In this document: piece by piece, positions 32,235-40,603 of the stretch
Layout: every line of letters starts with the position of its first letter
Numbering within the stretch: position 1 is the stretch's first letter
Assembly: GCF_001865065.1 (NCBI RefSeq)
Contig: NZ_MJGN01000006.1
Coordinates: 37,452-101,451, forward strand
Direction of reading: 5' to 3'
DNA: 64,000 bases
Source: Curtobacterium sp. MCBA15_008
GTDB taxonomy: Bacteria > Actinomycetota > Actinomycetes > Actinomycetales > Microbacteriaceae
Program-made: the position numbers and the translations under genes
Notes under the pieces: generated by a model
Database searches by the model: none
The model's input: only the letters and a program-made list of their open reading frames with translations
What the model was told of the DNA's origin: nothing

Positions 32235-33430
32235 GCGGTCCACGGCAGCACCACCTCGACGACGTGCACCCGGTCGGTCCCGACCCCGGCGCGGAAGGTG
32301 CCGCCCACGAGCCGGGCGCGCTCGGCGAGCCCGCGCAGGCCGTGGCCGGCGGTGTCCGGCGGCGCGGGGCCGTCCGCCACGGTGTTCGACACGACCACCC
32401 GGAGCGCGGGGCCGTCGAGGACCTCGACCACCACGTCGACGACACGCCCCGGGGCGTGCCGACGGGCGTTGGTCAGTCCCTCCTGCACGATCCGGTACGC
32501 ATGACGCCCCACCCCCGTCGGAGCCGACGAGGCGCCTGCGTCGATGTTCGCCCGGACGACCGCACCGCCGGCGCGTGCCTCGTCGAGCAACTCGGGCAGG
32601 TCGACCAGGGTCGGCTGTGGCGGCGCGGTAGCGGTGACCTCGTCGCGACCGGTCGAGGTGGGGTCGCGCAGGACTCCGAGCACGTCGCGCAGGTCGGTGA
32701 GCGCCGAGTGCGCCTCGGCCCGGACCACGCCGGCCGCCGCAGCGGTCTCGTCGGGGGTGAGTCCGGGGCCGCGGTACTCGAGCGCGCCGGCGTGCAGCGC
32801 GACGAGGGAGAGGCGATGGCCGAGCACGTCGTGCATCTCGCGTGCGATGTGGGCGCGTTCCTGTTCGCGGGCGCGGTCCTCGCGCAGCTGCTGCTCCCGT
32901 TCGACCAGCGCCGCCCGCTCGCGGAGCGACAGCAGGAGCGCCCGGCGCTGCCCGATCCCGATGCCGATCGCCACGAGCAGCGCGATGCCGCCGGCCCCCA
33001 CGGCGACGATCTGCCACACCGGCGTGTCCTGGTCCGGCGCGAGGACGACGTCGTAGAGCACGGTGGCGCCGAGCATGACCGCCCCGGCGATCGCGAGCTC
33101 GACGGCTCGGCGCCGGGTGGCGAGCGACACGAGGGCGAGCGCAGCGGCGCCCACGGCCAGCGTCGACACCGAGCTGAGGGCGGCGATGACGACGGTGACC
33201 AGCAGCGGCGCGCGGTGCCGGAACGGCAGCAGGACGGCGGCGACCAGGCCGGCGGCGAAGTCCCCGAGGACCAGGCCCCCGACGTGCGCGTCGCTCCAGC
33301 CCCGGGTGTCCATGGTCGGCCAGACCAGCGCGGCGGTGACGAGGCCGGTCAGGACGGCGACGGCCAGCCGCCACGACTCCGCCCACACCCGGCGCCCCCG
33401 GGAGACGTCGGGCAGTGCGGTCGTGGTCAT
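32231..33430 (-). CDS. Sensor histidine kinase, HisKA_3 type
   Basis: The 399-residue protein has about five or six transmembrane helices in residues 18-160, a coiled linker, the HisKA_3 dimerisation motif with His200 (REMHDVLGHRLSLV) and an HATPase domain (RIVQEGLTNARRHA, then GHGLRGLAERARLVGG). It should autophosphorylate and pass the phosphate to the overlapping response regulator. There is no extracellular sensor domain, so it may sense the membrane itself, as in LiaS/DesK-like kinases. A TAGGCT box six bases before the ATG indicates a leaderless start. Confidence 0.92.
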   Translation of the reverse strand: MTTTALPDVSRGRRVWAESWRLAVAVLTGLVTAALVWPTMDTRGWSDAHVGGLVLGDFAAGLVAAVLLPFRHRAPLLVTVVIAALSSVSTLAVGAAALALVSLATRRRAVELAIAGAVMLGATVLYDVVLAPDQDTPVWQIVAVGAGGIALLVAIGIGIGQRRALLLSLRERAALVEREQQLREDRAREQERAHIAREMHDVLGHRLSLVALHAGALEYRGPGLTPDETAAAAGVVRAEAHSALTDLRDVLGVLRDPTSTGRDEVTATAPPQPTLVDLPELLDEARAGGAVVRANIDAGASSAPTGVGRHAYRIVQEGLTNARRHAPGRVVDVVVEVLDGPALRVVVSNTVADGPAPPDTAGHGLRGLAERARLVGGTFRAGVGTDRVHVVEVVLPWTA

Positions 33431-33484
33431 GTGCCGAGCCTAGGGAGCGGGGGACCCCGGCGGATCAACCGAAGGTCGGACACG

Positions 33485-34333
33485 TCACACCGCGTCGACC
33501 AGTGCCCGAGCGAGCGGGTGCCACGCCCGCGAGGACGGTCCGCTCAGCACCAGCGTCCGCTCGAGCCGCCGCGCCATCGGCACCATCACGAGGTCCGGCG
33601 GCAGCATCACCCGCCCGAGCGTCGGCACGATGGAGACCCCCTCGCCCCGTTCGATCATGCCGAACATGGTGCTCATCTCACGCACCCGGTGGGCGTAGCG
33701 GAAGGGCTGCCCGTCGAGCTCGTGCAGCTTCTGGATCTGGTACTCACACCCACCGCCACCGGCGACCAGGCCGTCCTCGTGCAGGTCGTCGAGCGTCGGG
33801 GCGGGCAGGTCCGCGAGCGGGTGGTCGCGGCGGACGACGGCGGCCATCTCGTCCTGCGCGACGACCACGCCCCCGTCGGGCACCGGCGTCGGGTCGACCA
33901 GGACGGCGGCGTCGACCGTGCCGGCCTCGAGCCACTCCGGCATCTCGTCGTCGTCGCCCTCGTAGACCTGCACGTCGACGTCGGGCAACGTCACCGCCCA
34001 CAGTTCGCGGAGCCGCGGCAGCAGGCCCTGGCAGACGGTGGGGACGGCGGCGAGGCGCACGGTGCCGCGGGCCGTGGCGGGCCGGACCACTGCCTCCAGG
34101 GCGTCGACGGAGGCGAGCACGCTGCGGGCGTGGGCGAGCAGTCGGTCGCCGAGCGGGGTCGTGGCGGCGGCGCCGCCACGGCGGACGACGGGGCCACCGA
34201 CCTCGCGCTCGAGACCGGCGACGGCGTGCGAGACCGCGGACTGGCCGACGCCGAGCGCGGTGGCGGCGCCCGTGAACGACCCGGCGTCGACCGTCGCGAC
34301 GAAGGCGCGGAGCTGGGGGACCGAGACGGTCAT
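33485..34333 (-). CDS. LysR-family transcriptional regulator
   Basis: The 282-residue protein has an N-terminal LysR helix-turn-helix (VPQLRAFVATVDAGSFTGAA, then GQSAVSHAVAGLEREVG) and an inducer-binding domain of the usual length. It is divergent from the EamA transporter gene, with 70 bp between the starts; that gap contains GCATG/CATGC-rich dyads that could be its binding site. LysR proteins usually control the divergent gene, so the transporter and perhaps the overlapping UbiA gene are likely targets. Confidence 0.92.
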   Translation of the reverse strand: MTVSVPQLRAFVATVDAGSFTGAATALGVGQSAVSHAVAGLEREVGGPVVRRGGAAATTPLGDRLLAHARSVLASVDALEAVVRPATARGTVRLAAVPTVCQGLLPRLRELWAVTLPDVDVQVYEGDDDEMPEWLEAGTVDAAVLVDPTPVPDGGVVVAQDEMAAVVRRDHPLADLPAPTLDDLHEDGLVAGGGGCEYQIQKLHELDGQPFRYAHRVREMSTMFGMIERGEGVSIVPTLGRVMLPPDLVMVPMARRLERTLVLSGPSSRAWHPLARALVDAV

Positions 34334-34403
34334 GCGTCGTCCTCATGTCGGCATGAACCGCATGTGTTTGCCGCATGCGCTGGAGGTGTCGACACTAGGC
34401 GAC

Positions 34404-35327
34404 ATGAACGCGGTCCTCTACCTCCTCGTCGCACTCACCTGGGGCTCGAGCTTCCTGTTCGCGAAGATCGGGCTCGACGGCCTCGCGCCGCAGCAGGTCG
34501 CGACCGTCCGGACCGTCCTCGGTGCCGTCACGCTCGTGCTGGTCCTGCTCGCGACGCGGCGTCGCTGGCCCCGGGAGCCGAAGGTGTGGGCGCACCTGCT
34601 CGTCGTGTCCGTGTTCCTGAACGCCGTGCCGTCGTCGCTCATGGCGTGGGCCGAGCAGACAGTACCGTCCGGACTCGCGAGCATCTACAACGCGACGACG
34701 CCGATCATGACGATGGCGGCGCTCGCCGTGCTCGTGCCCTCCGAGAAGCTCCGCGGGCGTCAGGTGGTCGGGATCGTGCTCGGCATCGTCGGCGTGCTCG
34801 TCCTGGTCGGCCCGTGGGACGTCATCGGCGACCCGGCGGTGCTGGCGAGCATCCCGGGGCAGGTCGCGCTCCTCGGGATGACGGCGTGCTACGGCATCGG
34901 GCTGGCGTACCTGCGTCGCGTCGCCGTGACGAGTTCGTACGACCCGGTGACGCTCGCGACGGTGCAGCTCACACTCGCCTCCGGGCTGCTCCTGCTGGTC
35001 GCGCCCGCGATCGCCACCGGTCCGGTGCAGCTGGACTGGAGGATCGTGGCCGCGATGGTCGCACTCGGTTGCGTCGGCACGGGGCTGGCCTACGCGTGGA
35101 ACACCAGGCTCGTGCAGGCCTGGGGCGCGGGCCGCGCCTCGACCGTGACCTACCTGACACCGGTCGTCGGCGTGGCGCTCGGGGTGCTGGTGCTCGGCGA
35201 GCGGGTTCGCTGGAACGAACCGGTCGGGGGACTCGTCGTGCTGGTCGGCATCGCGCTGGCGTCCGGCGTGCTCACCCGTCGTCGTCTGCGACCCGTCGGA
35301 GAGGGCGCCCGTACGCTGGCCCGGTGA
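34404..35327 (+). CDS. EamA/DMT-family transporter
   Basis: The ATG at 34404 gives 307 residues; the longer open frame overlaps the divergent LysR gene and is not used. Ten hydrophobic helices form the two EamA repeats, beginning YLLVALTWGSSFLFAKIGLD in the first and with YLTPVVGVALGVLVLGER in the second. Such proteins export amino acids, nucleosides or other metabolites. No ribosome site is close to the start; GGAGG is about 17 bp away. The substrate is unknown. Confidence 0.88.
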   Translation: MNAVLYLLVALTWGSSFLFAKIGLDGLAPQQVATVRTVLGAVTLVLVLLATRRRWPREPKVWAHLLVVSVFLNAVPSSLMAWAEQTVPSGLASIYNATTPIMTMAALAVLVPSEKLRGRQVVGIVLGIVGVLVLVGPWDVIGDPAVLASIPGQVALLGMTACYGIGLAYLRRVAVTSSYDPVTLATVQLTLASGLLLLVAPAIATGPVQLDWRIVAAMVALGCVGTGLAYAWNTRLVQAWGAGRASTVTYLTPVVGVALGVLVLGERVRWNEPVGGLVVLVGIALASGVLTRRRLRPVGEGARTLAR

Positions 35328-36193
35328 CCCCTCGTCCGCGACGCTCCCTGCCGAGTCTCCTGGTGGCGTCGTCGCACCCGGGACCCACCCTGACCGTGAC
35401 GGTGCTCGCCGCCGTGATCGCCGCGGCGGTCGGACACCCGGTGTGGTTGGTCGTCCTCGTGGCGCTGACGGTGGTCGCCGGACAGCTGTCCATCGGGCTC
35501 GCGAACGACTGGATCGACGCCGACCGCGACCGAGCCGTCGGGCGGTCGGACAAGCCGGTCGCACAGGGCCTCGTCGCCGTCGGCACCGTGCGCACTGCGG
35601 CGTTCGTCACGGCCGGCGTCGCGGTCGTCCTGTCGCTCTTCCTCGGACCGGTGGCGGCGCTCGCGCACCTCGTGCTCGTCGCCGCCGGGTGGGCCTACGA
35701 CGCCGGGCTCAAGCGGACGGTGTGGTCCGTCGTGCCGTTCGTCGTCGCGTTCGGACTGCTGCCCGTGGTGGCGGTGTCGGCCGGCCCCGACGCGCCCTGG
35801 CCGGCGTGGTGGGCGCTGGCGACGGGCGCGGTGTTCGGGGTGGCGATCCACTGCACGAACGTGCTGCCCGACCTGGTGGACGACGCGGCGACGGGCGTCC
35901 GCGGGTTCCCGCACCGGCTCGGCCTGCGGGGTGCCGGCATCACGGCCTTCGGCTCGCTCGTGGTCGCGGCGCTGCTGGTGCTCGGCGGGCAGGTCCTCGG
36001 CGACGACCCGGTGCGCGGCGTCGGGGTCGTGCTGGCCGTGGTCGGCACCGTCGTGGTGGTCGTGCTCGCGGCGGTCGGGATCCGGCTGGTGGTCGTGGGG
36101 CGCGCCTCGAGGACCCTGTTCCGGTTGGTGATCGCGTCGTCGCTCGTGCTGGTCGTCGAGCTCGGGCTGGCCGGCGCACGACTCGTGGCCTGA
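35324..36193 (+). CDS. UbiA-family prenyltransferase
   Basis: The GTG at 35324 overlaps the EamA stop by 4 bp and gives 289 residues; a huge open frame upstream is antisense shadow. Eight or nine transmembrane helices are predicted, with the first metal-binding motif NDWIDADRDRAVGRSDKP and a second Asp-rich segment NVLPDLVDDAATGVRGFPHR. UbiA enzymes attach prenyl chains to aromatic or sugar acceptors in the membrane. A TACGCT box lies six bases before the GTG, so an internal leaderless promoter is possible. The acceptor is unknown. Confidence 0.9.
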   Translation: MTPRPRRSLPSLLVASSHPGPTLTVTVLAAVIAAAVGHPVWLVVLVALTVVAGQLSIGLANDWIDADRDRAVGRSDKPVAQGLVAVGTVRTAAFVTAGVAVVLSLFLGPVAALAHLVLVAAGWAYDAGLKRTVWSVVPFVVAFGLLPVVAVSAGPDAPWPAWWALATGAVFGVAIHCTNVLPDLVDDAATGVRGFPHRLGLRGAGITAFGSLVVAALLVLGGQVLGDDPVRGVGVVLAVVGTVVVVVLAAVGIRLVVVGRASRTLFRLVIASSLVLVVELGLAGARLVA

Positions 36194-36218
36194 ACGCAGC
36201 GCCTCGTGACCGGACCCG

Positions 36219-37409
36219 TCAGGACCAGCGCATGGCGTAGAGCCGGGCCAGGCCGTGCGCGGTCGGCAGGGACAGGGCGGTCCGGAGCAGCGCCTCCCGG
36301 CCGACGGCACCCAGCGCACCCAGCGGGCGGCCGAGCGCCATGTTGACCTCGGCCTGTCGTGCCGCGCGACCGGCGGAGGCCTGCCGGCGTCGCGCGTAGC
36401 CGGGCCACGGCCCGGGTGATCCGGAGGCGACCGCGTGGGCGAGGAGCGGGGCGAGCTCGGCGGCGTCGAGCCAGCCGAGGTTCATGCCCTGCCCGCCGAT
36501 GGGGCTGATCTCGTGCGCGGCGTCCCCGGCGAGGACGACCCGTCCGACGCCCACGCGGTCGGCCGCTCGGCGGCGCACGCGGAACCCGCTCGTCATCGAG
36601 CAGCTCGCGGGGTCGGGCGCGACGCCGGTCCGTTCGGCGACGAGCGCGGCGAGGCGGACGGCGACCTCGGGTTCCGGTTCGCCGTAGCTCGTGCCGGCGG
36701 CGGCGAAGGCCTCGTCGTCGGGGACCAGCACGACGTAGCGGCGTCGGCCGTGGGGGAGCGGGAAGGACTCGACCACCCCGTCCGGCCCGACGTCGACGAG
36801 CGCGGCTGACCGGGCGGACGGTTCCTCCGGGTCGGCGAAGTCGCCCATCACGTAGCGGTCCGGGTAGTCCCGACCGGTGGTGCCGATGCCGAGGAGGTCG
36901 CGCACGACGCTGCGGGCGCCGTCCGCACCGACGACGAACGCGGCCCGGACGGTCACCGCGGCGTCGTCGGGTCCGGTGCCGGTCACGTCGACGTGGTCGC
37001 GGTGGCGCCGGAGCCCGGACAGGGCCGTGCCGGTGCGGAGCGACGTCGGGGCGAGCTCCTCGAGGCGGTCGCGCAGCAGCGTCTCGGTGCGGTGCTGGTC
37101 GAGCGTGGCGACGTACGGGTGCGTTGCCGAGGCGCGGTCGAAGGTGAGGGTGCCGAGCGCTCGGCCGCGGCTGCGGGCCACCCCGGTGCGCACCTTGGTG
37201 GCCTCGGCGAGCACCGGCCCGTCGAGGCCGATCGTCGCGAAGGCGTCGAGCGACGGCGGGTGGATCCCGATCGCGCGGGAGCCGACCGGGGGCGCCGCAC
37301 GACGCTCCCACACGGCGACCCGCACGCCGCGGGCGGCGAGGAGCGCAGCCGTGAAGAGGCCGACGGGGCCACCGCCGACGACGAGGACGTCGACGCGCTC
37401 CGTGGTCAC
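36219..37409 (-). CDS. FAD-dependent monooxygenase, PHBH fold
   Basis: The 396-residue flavoprotein has the dinucleotide motif DVLVVGGGPVGLFTAALLAA with the ERR at the end of the second strand, the DG motif VVGADGARSVVRDLLGIG and the GD motif RVVLAGDAAHEISPIGGQGM. This set defines class A flavin monooxygenases acting on aromatic rings or quinones. It converges with the UbiA gene, 25 bp apart. A TAGGCT box six bases before the GTG suggests a leaderless mRNA. The substrate is unknown. Confidence 0.9.
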   Translation of the reverse strand: MTTERVDVLVVGGGPVGLFTAALLAARGVRVAVWERRAAPPVGSRAIGIHPPSLDAFATIGLDGPVLAEATKVRTGVARSRGRALGTLTFDRASATHPYVATLDQHRTETLLRDRLEELAPTSLRTGTALSGLRRHRDHVDVTGTGPDDAAVTVRAAFVVGADGARSVVRDLLGIGTTGRDYPDRYVMGDFADPEEPSARSAALVDVGPDGVVESFPLPHGRRRYVVLVPDDEAFAAAGTSYGEPEPEVAVRLAALVAERTGVAPDPASCSMTSGFRVRRRAADRVGVGRVVLAGDAAHEISPIGGQGMNLGWLDAAELAPLLAHAVASGSPGPWPGYARRRQASAGRAARQAEVNMALGRPLGALGAVGREALLRTALSLPTAHGLARLYAMRWS

Positions 37410-37489
37410 GGTGCGAGCCTACGGGGCTGGGTGACGTGTCCACCCAGCCCCGCGGGTGGCTCTGGGTTCGCGTGCTGCGCGGGGTCTCG

Positions 37490-37548
37490 TCGGGGGAGCA
37501 GGAATCGTCGGGTCGCCCGGGTGCACCCGACGGTTCGTGCTCCCTCGA
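37490..37548. repeat. Inverted repeat 24-11-24, family B copy 2
   Basis: Left arm TCGGGGGAGCAGGAATCGTC and right arm ending TGCTCCCTCGA pair with a few mismatches around the loop CGCCCGGGTGC. It lies downstream of the acyltransferase gene (minus strand) and upstream of the monooxygenase start. Confidence 0.8.
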
Positions 37549-37582
37549 CCGTCGGACGGTTCGTGCTCCCTCGACCGTCGGA
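37531..37582. repeat. 26-bp tandem duplication of a family B arm
   Basis: A 26-bp unit starting CGGTTCGTGCTCCCTCGACC occurs twice in a row (37531-37556 and 37557-37582). The first copy is most of the right arm of the family B hairpin, so the arm was duplicated after the element formed. Confidence 0.85.
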
Positions 37583-37624
37583 CTGGAGGCACAGTGCGGG
37601 GCCGCCACGCGCCTCCTGTCGGTC
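37578..37624. repeat. Degenerate family A inverted repeat
   Basis: ACTGGAGGCACAGTGCGGGG and CCACGCGCCTCCTGTC are decayed arms of the family A type. The right end reaches the stop codon of the acyltransferase gene at 37623. With the two previous elements it makes a compact array of three repeats. Confidence 0.6.
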
Positions 37625-38825
37625 AGGTGGTCGCGTCCGCCGTCTCGCGGCCGGTCCGGTCGGCTGCGACGAGGCGGCGCGCCTCGCGCAGCCGCTTCCG
37701 TGCGCGCTCCACCGGCACCTCGACGGCGTACGCGGCGCCGACGGCCACCAGCAGGGCGACCGCGACGAGCCAGACGTCCCCCCACGGCCCGATCGCGAAG
37801 GTGCCGAGCAGGGCGATCACGAGCGGGTGCCACAGGTACGCCGAGTAGGAGACGCGTCGCCCGAACCACGACACCGGCGTCCACGCGAGCGCGACGGACA
37901 CGGGCGAGCGGACGGACACGAGCCCGCCGATCAGGAGCGCCGAGATGAGCCCGGTGACGGGCAGCACGACACCGAACGACCAGGCGTGCTGCGTCCAGTC
38001 GTCGTCGATCCAGAACTGCACGCCGACGAGGAGTGCGAGGCCGACCCAGGTGCCGACGTGTCCGGCGATACCGGCTGCCCAGGTGCGGACCCGCTCGTCG
38101 TCGAGGAGCAGCGCGAGCAGGCACCCGGTCGCCAGCGGCACGACGCCGAGCACGGGGGAGAAGTACACGTCCGGGGTGGCGCCGCCGTTCGGCGTGCGGT
38201 AGCTCGCCCACGACGCCGCCGCCGCCGCGACGATGACGACGCCGAGGCCGGCCATCAGCCAGTGTCGGCGCGACCGAACCGCGAGCAGCAGCACGAGGAC
38301 GGGCGGCCAGACGAGGTAGAACTGCTCCTCCATCGACAGGCTCCACGTGTGCGCGAAGACGCCCTGCGTGGTGTCCCAGTACGACCGGAACAGGTTGCCG
38401 GTGTAGCTCAGGGCGATGAACGCGGCCTCACCCGGGGAGAACGACGCGCCCTTGTAGTCGCCCACCCAGTTCCAGAGCGCGAGCCCGACGACCACGAGTG
38501 CGAGCAGCGCCGGGTAGAGGCGGAGGAGCCGCTTCGTCCAGAACGACCCGAGCCGGATGCGTCCGGTGCGGCGACGCTCGCCGAGCAGCAGCGTCGAGAT
38601 GAGGAAGCCGGAGAGCACGAAGAACACGGTGACGCCGATGAAGCCGCCCTCGAACTGCGGTACGTGCAGGTGGTAGAGGATCACGATCATGATCGCCACC
38701 GTGCGGAGGCCGTCGAGTGCCGGGGCGCGGTGCGTCAGCGGCGGCGGCGGGGTCGGCCGTGCCGGGGTGTCGCCGCGCGCGGGTCTGGTCCGCGAGCGCT
38801 CCGCCGCGAGTGTGCTCGTCTCCAC
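37623..38825 (-). CDS. Acyltransferase 3 family membrane protein
   Basis: The 400-residue protein has about ten transmembrane helices and the acyltransferase 3 signature: ALDGLRTVAIMIVILYHLHV with the catalytic His, FFVLSGFLISTLLL, a KRLLRLYP loop and WSLSMEEQFYLVWP. Such enzymes O-acylate cell-wall polymers or glycans with acetyl or succinyl groups. The Pro-rich N terminus (first 35 residues) is cytoplasmic. It is preceded by the TetR gene on the same strand, 66 bp away. Confidence 0.92.
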   Translation of the reverse strand: METSTLAAERSRTRPARGDTPARPTPPPPLTHRAPALDGLRTVAIMIVILYHLHVPQFEGGFIGVTVFFVLSGFLISTLLLGERRRTGRIRLGSFWTKRLLRLYPALLALVVVGLALWNWVGDYKGASFSPGEAAFIALSYTGNLFRSYWDTTQGVFAHTWSLSMEEQFYLVWPPVLVLLLAVRSRRHWLMAGLGVVIVAAAAASWASYRTPNGGATPDVYFSPVLGVVPLATGCLLALLLDDERVRTWAAGIAGHVGTWVGLALLVGVQFWIDDDWTQHAWSFGVVLPVTGLISALLIGGLVSVRSPVSVALAWTPVSWFGRRVSYSAYLWHPLVIALLGTFAIGPWGDVWLVAVALLVAVGAAYAVEVPVERARKRLREARRLVAADRTGRETADATT

Positions 38826-38891
38826 GTCCCCTCCCTGCGGGGTCGGCCTGCCTGGTCTCCACCAGGGTCCTCTCCGCAGGTAAGAGCGGCC

Positions 38892-39464
38892 TCAACGACC
38901 GGGGTGCACCAGACGGGTCAGGGCGTCGAGCCGCTCGTCGGCGATGGCGGCGAACGGCCGGTCCTCGTCGGCGGCGATCCACTGCGCGAACGACAGGTGG
39001 AACACCGTGACGGCCGTCTCGGCTGCCATCGTCGCGGCCGGCTCCGGGACACCGCGCGCGCGGAGGACCTCGCCCAGCCGTGTCTTCAGGGTCGCCAGCT
39101 TGCCGAGTTCCCGTTCGCCGAGGGCCGGGTTCGCGTCGATGATCACCTGCCGTTGCCTCGACCAGGGTCGGCGGTCGTCGGGGAAGAACGCGCCGCTGGC
39201 GACGAGCGCGAGCCGCACGAGGTCGAACGGCGCGGTGTCGGCTGGGGCGGCCTCGATCGGACCGGTGAACATCGCCAGGAAGTCGTCCTGCCCGGCGAAG
39301 AGGACCTCGCGCTTGTCGGCGAAGTGCCGGAAGAACGTGCGCTCGGTGACCTCGGCGGCAGCGGCGATCTCGGCCACCGTCGTCTGGTCGTAGCCGTGAG
39401 ACGCGAAGAGCTGCAGTGCCGTCGCCTGCAGGCGTTCTCGCGTTCCGGGTTGCCATCGGGCCAT
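38892..39464 (-). CDS. TetR-family transcriptional regulator
   Basis: The 190-residue protein has the TetR helix-turn-helix at 10-55 (LQLFASHGYDQTTVAEIAAA, then VTERTFFRHFADKREVLF) and a helical ligand domain. It is divergent from the SDR gene, and the 94-bp space holds a perfect TGACATC-type palindrome, so it probably represses the SDR and itself. The start has a TAGACT box six bases upstream and no ribosome site, fitting a leaderless mRNA. The ligand is unknown. Confidence 0.92.
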   Translation of the reverse strand: MARWQPGTRERLQATALQLFASHGYDQTTVAEIAAAAEVTERTFFRHFADKREVLFAGQDDFLAMFTGPIEAAPADTAPFDLVRLALVASGAFFPDDRRPWSRQRQVIIDANPALGERELGKLATLKTRLGEVLRARGVPEPAATMAAETAVTVFHLSFAQWIAADEDRPFAAIADERLDALTRLVHPGR

Positions 39465-39509
39465 GGCCGAAGTCTACTGATGACAGTCGCTGACATCGAG
39501 TGCTACGGT

Positions 39510-39528
39510 GATGTCAGTTCATGACATC
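39510..39528. promoter_or_regulatory. Putative TetR operator upstream of the SDR gene
   Basis: GATGTCA-GTTCA-TGACATC is a perfect 7-5-7 palindrome. A related pair TGACA/TGACATC occurs at 39481-39497, closer to the TetR gene. A TACGGT box (39504-39509) abuts the palindrome, so repressor binding would cover the SDR promoter. Confidence 0.6.
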
Positions 39529-39558
39529 ACGTTGTGGACACCCGTGAAAGGACTCACC

Positions 39559-40464
39559 ATGCACGTGTTCGTCACCGGGGCCTCCGGATGGATCGGCTCC
39601 CACACCGTCGACGACCTCCTCGCAGCCGGCCACACCGTCACCGGCCTCGCACGGTCCGACGCCTCCGCCGCAGGGCTCGAGGCGAAGGGAGTCACCGTCC
39701 TCCGCGGCGACCTCGACGACCTCGACGCGATCCGCCGCGGCGCGACCGAGGCCGAGGGCGTCCTGCACCTCGCGAACAAGCACGACTGGGCGAACCCGGC
39801 CGCCACGAACGCCAGCGAGCGTGCCGCCGTCGAGACCATCGCCGGGGCCCTCGTCGGCACCGACCGTCCGTTCGTCGTCGCCTCCGGGGTCGCCGGACTC
39901 GCACAGGGCCGACCTGCGAACGAGCAGGACCCCAACCCCTTCGTCGGCCCGGACAGCATGCGCGGCGGCAGCGAGAACCGTGCCCTCGACTTCGTCGCCC
40001 AGGGCGTCCGGAGCATCGCCGCCCGCTTCAGCCCGACCACGCACGGCACCGGCGACCACGGCTTCATCGCCGCGATCGTCGGCGCCGCGCAGCGCACCGG
40101 CGTGTCCGGCTACGTCGGCGAGGGGACGAACACCTGGGCCGCCGTGCACGTCACCGACGCCGCGCGACTCGTCCGGCTCGGACTCGAGCGGGCACCCGCT
40201 GGCACGAAGCTGCACGCCGTCGCCGAGACCGCGATCCCGACGCGGGCGATCGCCGAAGCCATCGGCGAGGGACTCGGGCTGCCCGTGACCTCGGTCGACC
40301 CGGCCGACGCGGTGTCCCACTTCGGGTTCATCGGGCAGTTCTTCGGCATGGAGATGTCCGCGACGTCCGGCGCCACGCGCGACCTCCTCGGGTGGGAGCC
40401 GACCGGACCGGGGCTGCTCGAGGACATCGCCGCAGGCGCCTACTCCGCCGTGCGGGTGGCGTAG
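39559..40464 (+). CDS. Atypical extended SDR (NAD-dependent epimerase-like)
   Basis: The ATG at 39559, after AAAGGAC, gives 301 residues; an ATG at 39508 lies inside the operator region. The Rossmann motif MHVFVTGASGWIGSHTVDDL is clear. The usual YxxxK is not seen; at its place is MRGGSENRALDFVAQGVRS, as in the SDR subfamily often linked to TetR regulators. The end (SATSGATRDLLGWEPTGPGL) matches that group. It is probably induced when the TetR protein binds an unknown compound that it modifies. Confidence 0.88.
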   Translation: MHVFVTGASGWIGSHTVDDLLAAGHTVTGLARSDASAAGLEAKGVTVLRGDLDDLDAIRRGATEAEGVLHLANKHDWANPAATNASERAAVETIAGALVGTDRPFVVASGVAGLAQGRPANEQDPNPFVGPDSMRGGSENRALDFVAQGVRSIAARFSPTTHGTGDHGFIAAIVGAAQRTGVSGYVGEGTNTWAAVHVTDAARLVRLGLERAPAGTKLHAVAETAIPTRAIAEAIGEGLGLPVTSVDPADAVSHFGFIGQFFGMEMSATSGATRDLLGWEPTGPGLLEDIAAGAYSAVRVA

Positions 40465-40491
40465 CGAGCACGCGCTGGGCTGCGTGGTCCG

Positions 40492-40550
40492 TCGAGGGAA
40501 CAGAAATCGTCGGGTGCCATCGAGGGACCCGACGATTGCTGCTCCCCCGA
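40492..40550. repeat. Inverted repeat 24-11-24, family B copy 3
   Basis: Arms TCGAGGGAACAGAAATCGTC and a right arm ending GCTGCTCCCCCGA pair with few mismatches around the loop GCCATCGAGGG. It lies between the convergent SDR and NDH-2 genes, 27 bp after the SDR stop. Confidence 0.85.
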
Positions 40551-40603
40551 CGCCCCGGCGGACGCCCGCGCCCCCCGTGCCGCGCGCGCCCCGAGACCCG
40601 CGC

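Noticed and set aside
32264-35323. A 1309-residue plus-strand frame ending in the UbiA gene
   Set aside because: The part before 35324 is antisense to the kinase and LysR genes and out of frame with EamA. The UbiA motifs begin only after the GTG at 35324.
14857-37409. A terpene or meroterpenoid biosynthetic cluster joining the mevalonate genes with the UbiA and FAD monooxygenase genes
   Set aside because: The UbiA and monooxygenase genes lie 15 kb away on separate transcripts with unrelated genes between, and no prenyl synthase or cyclase is present. Proximity alone is not enough.
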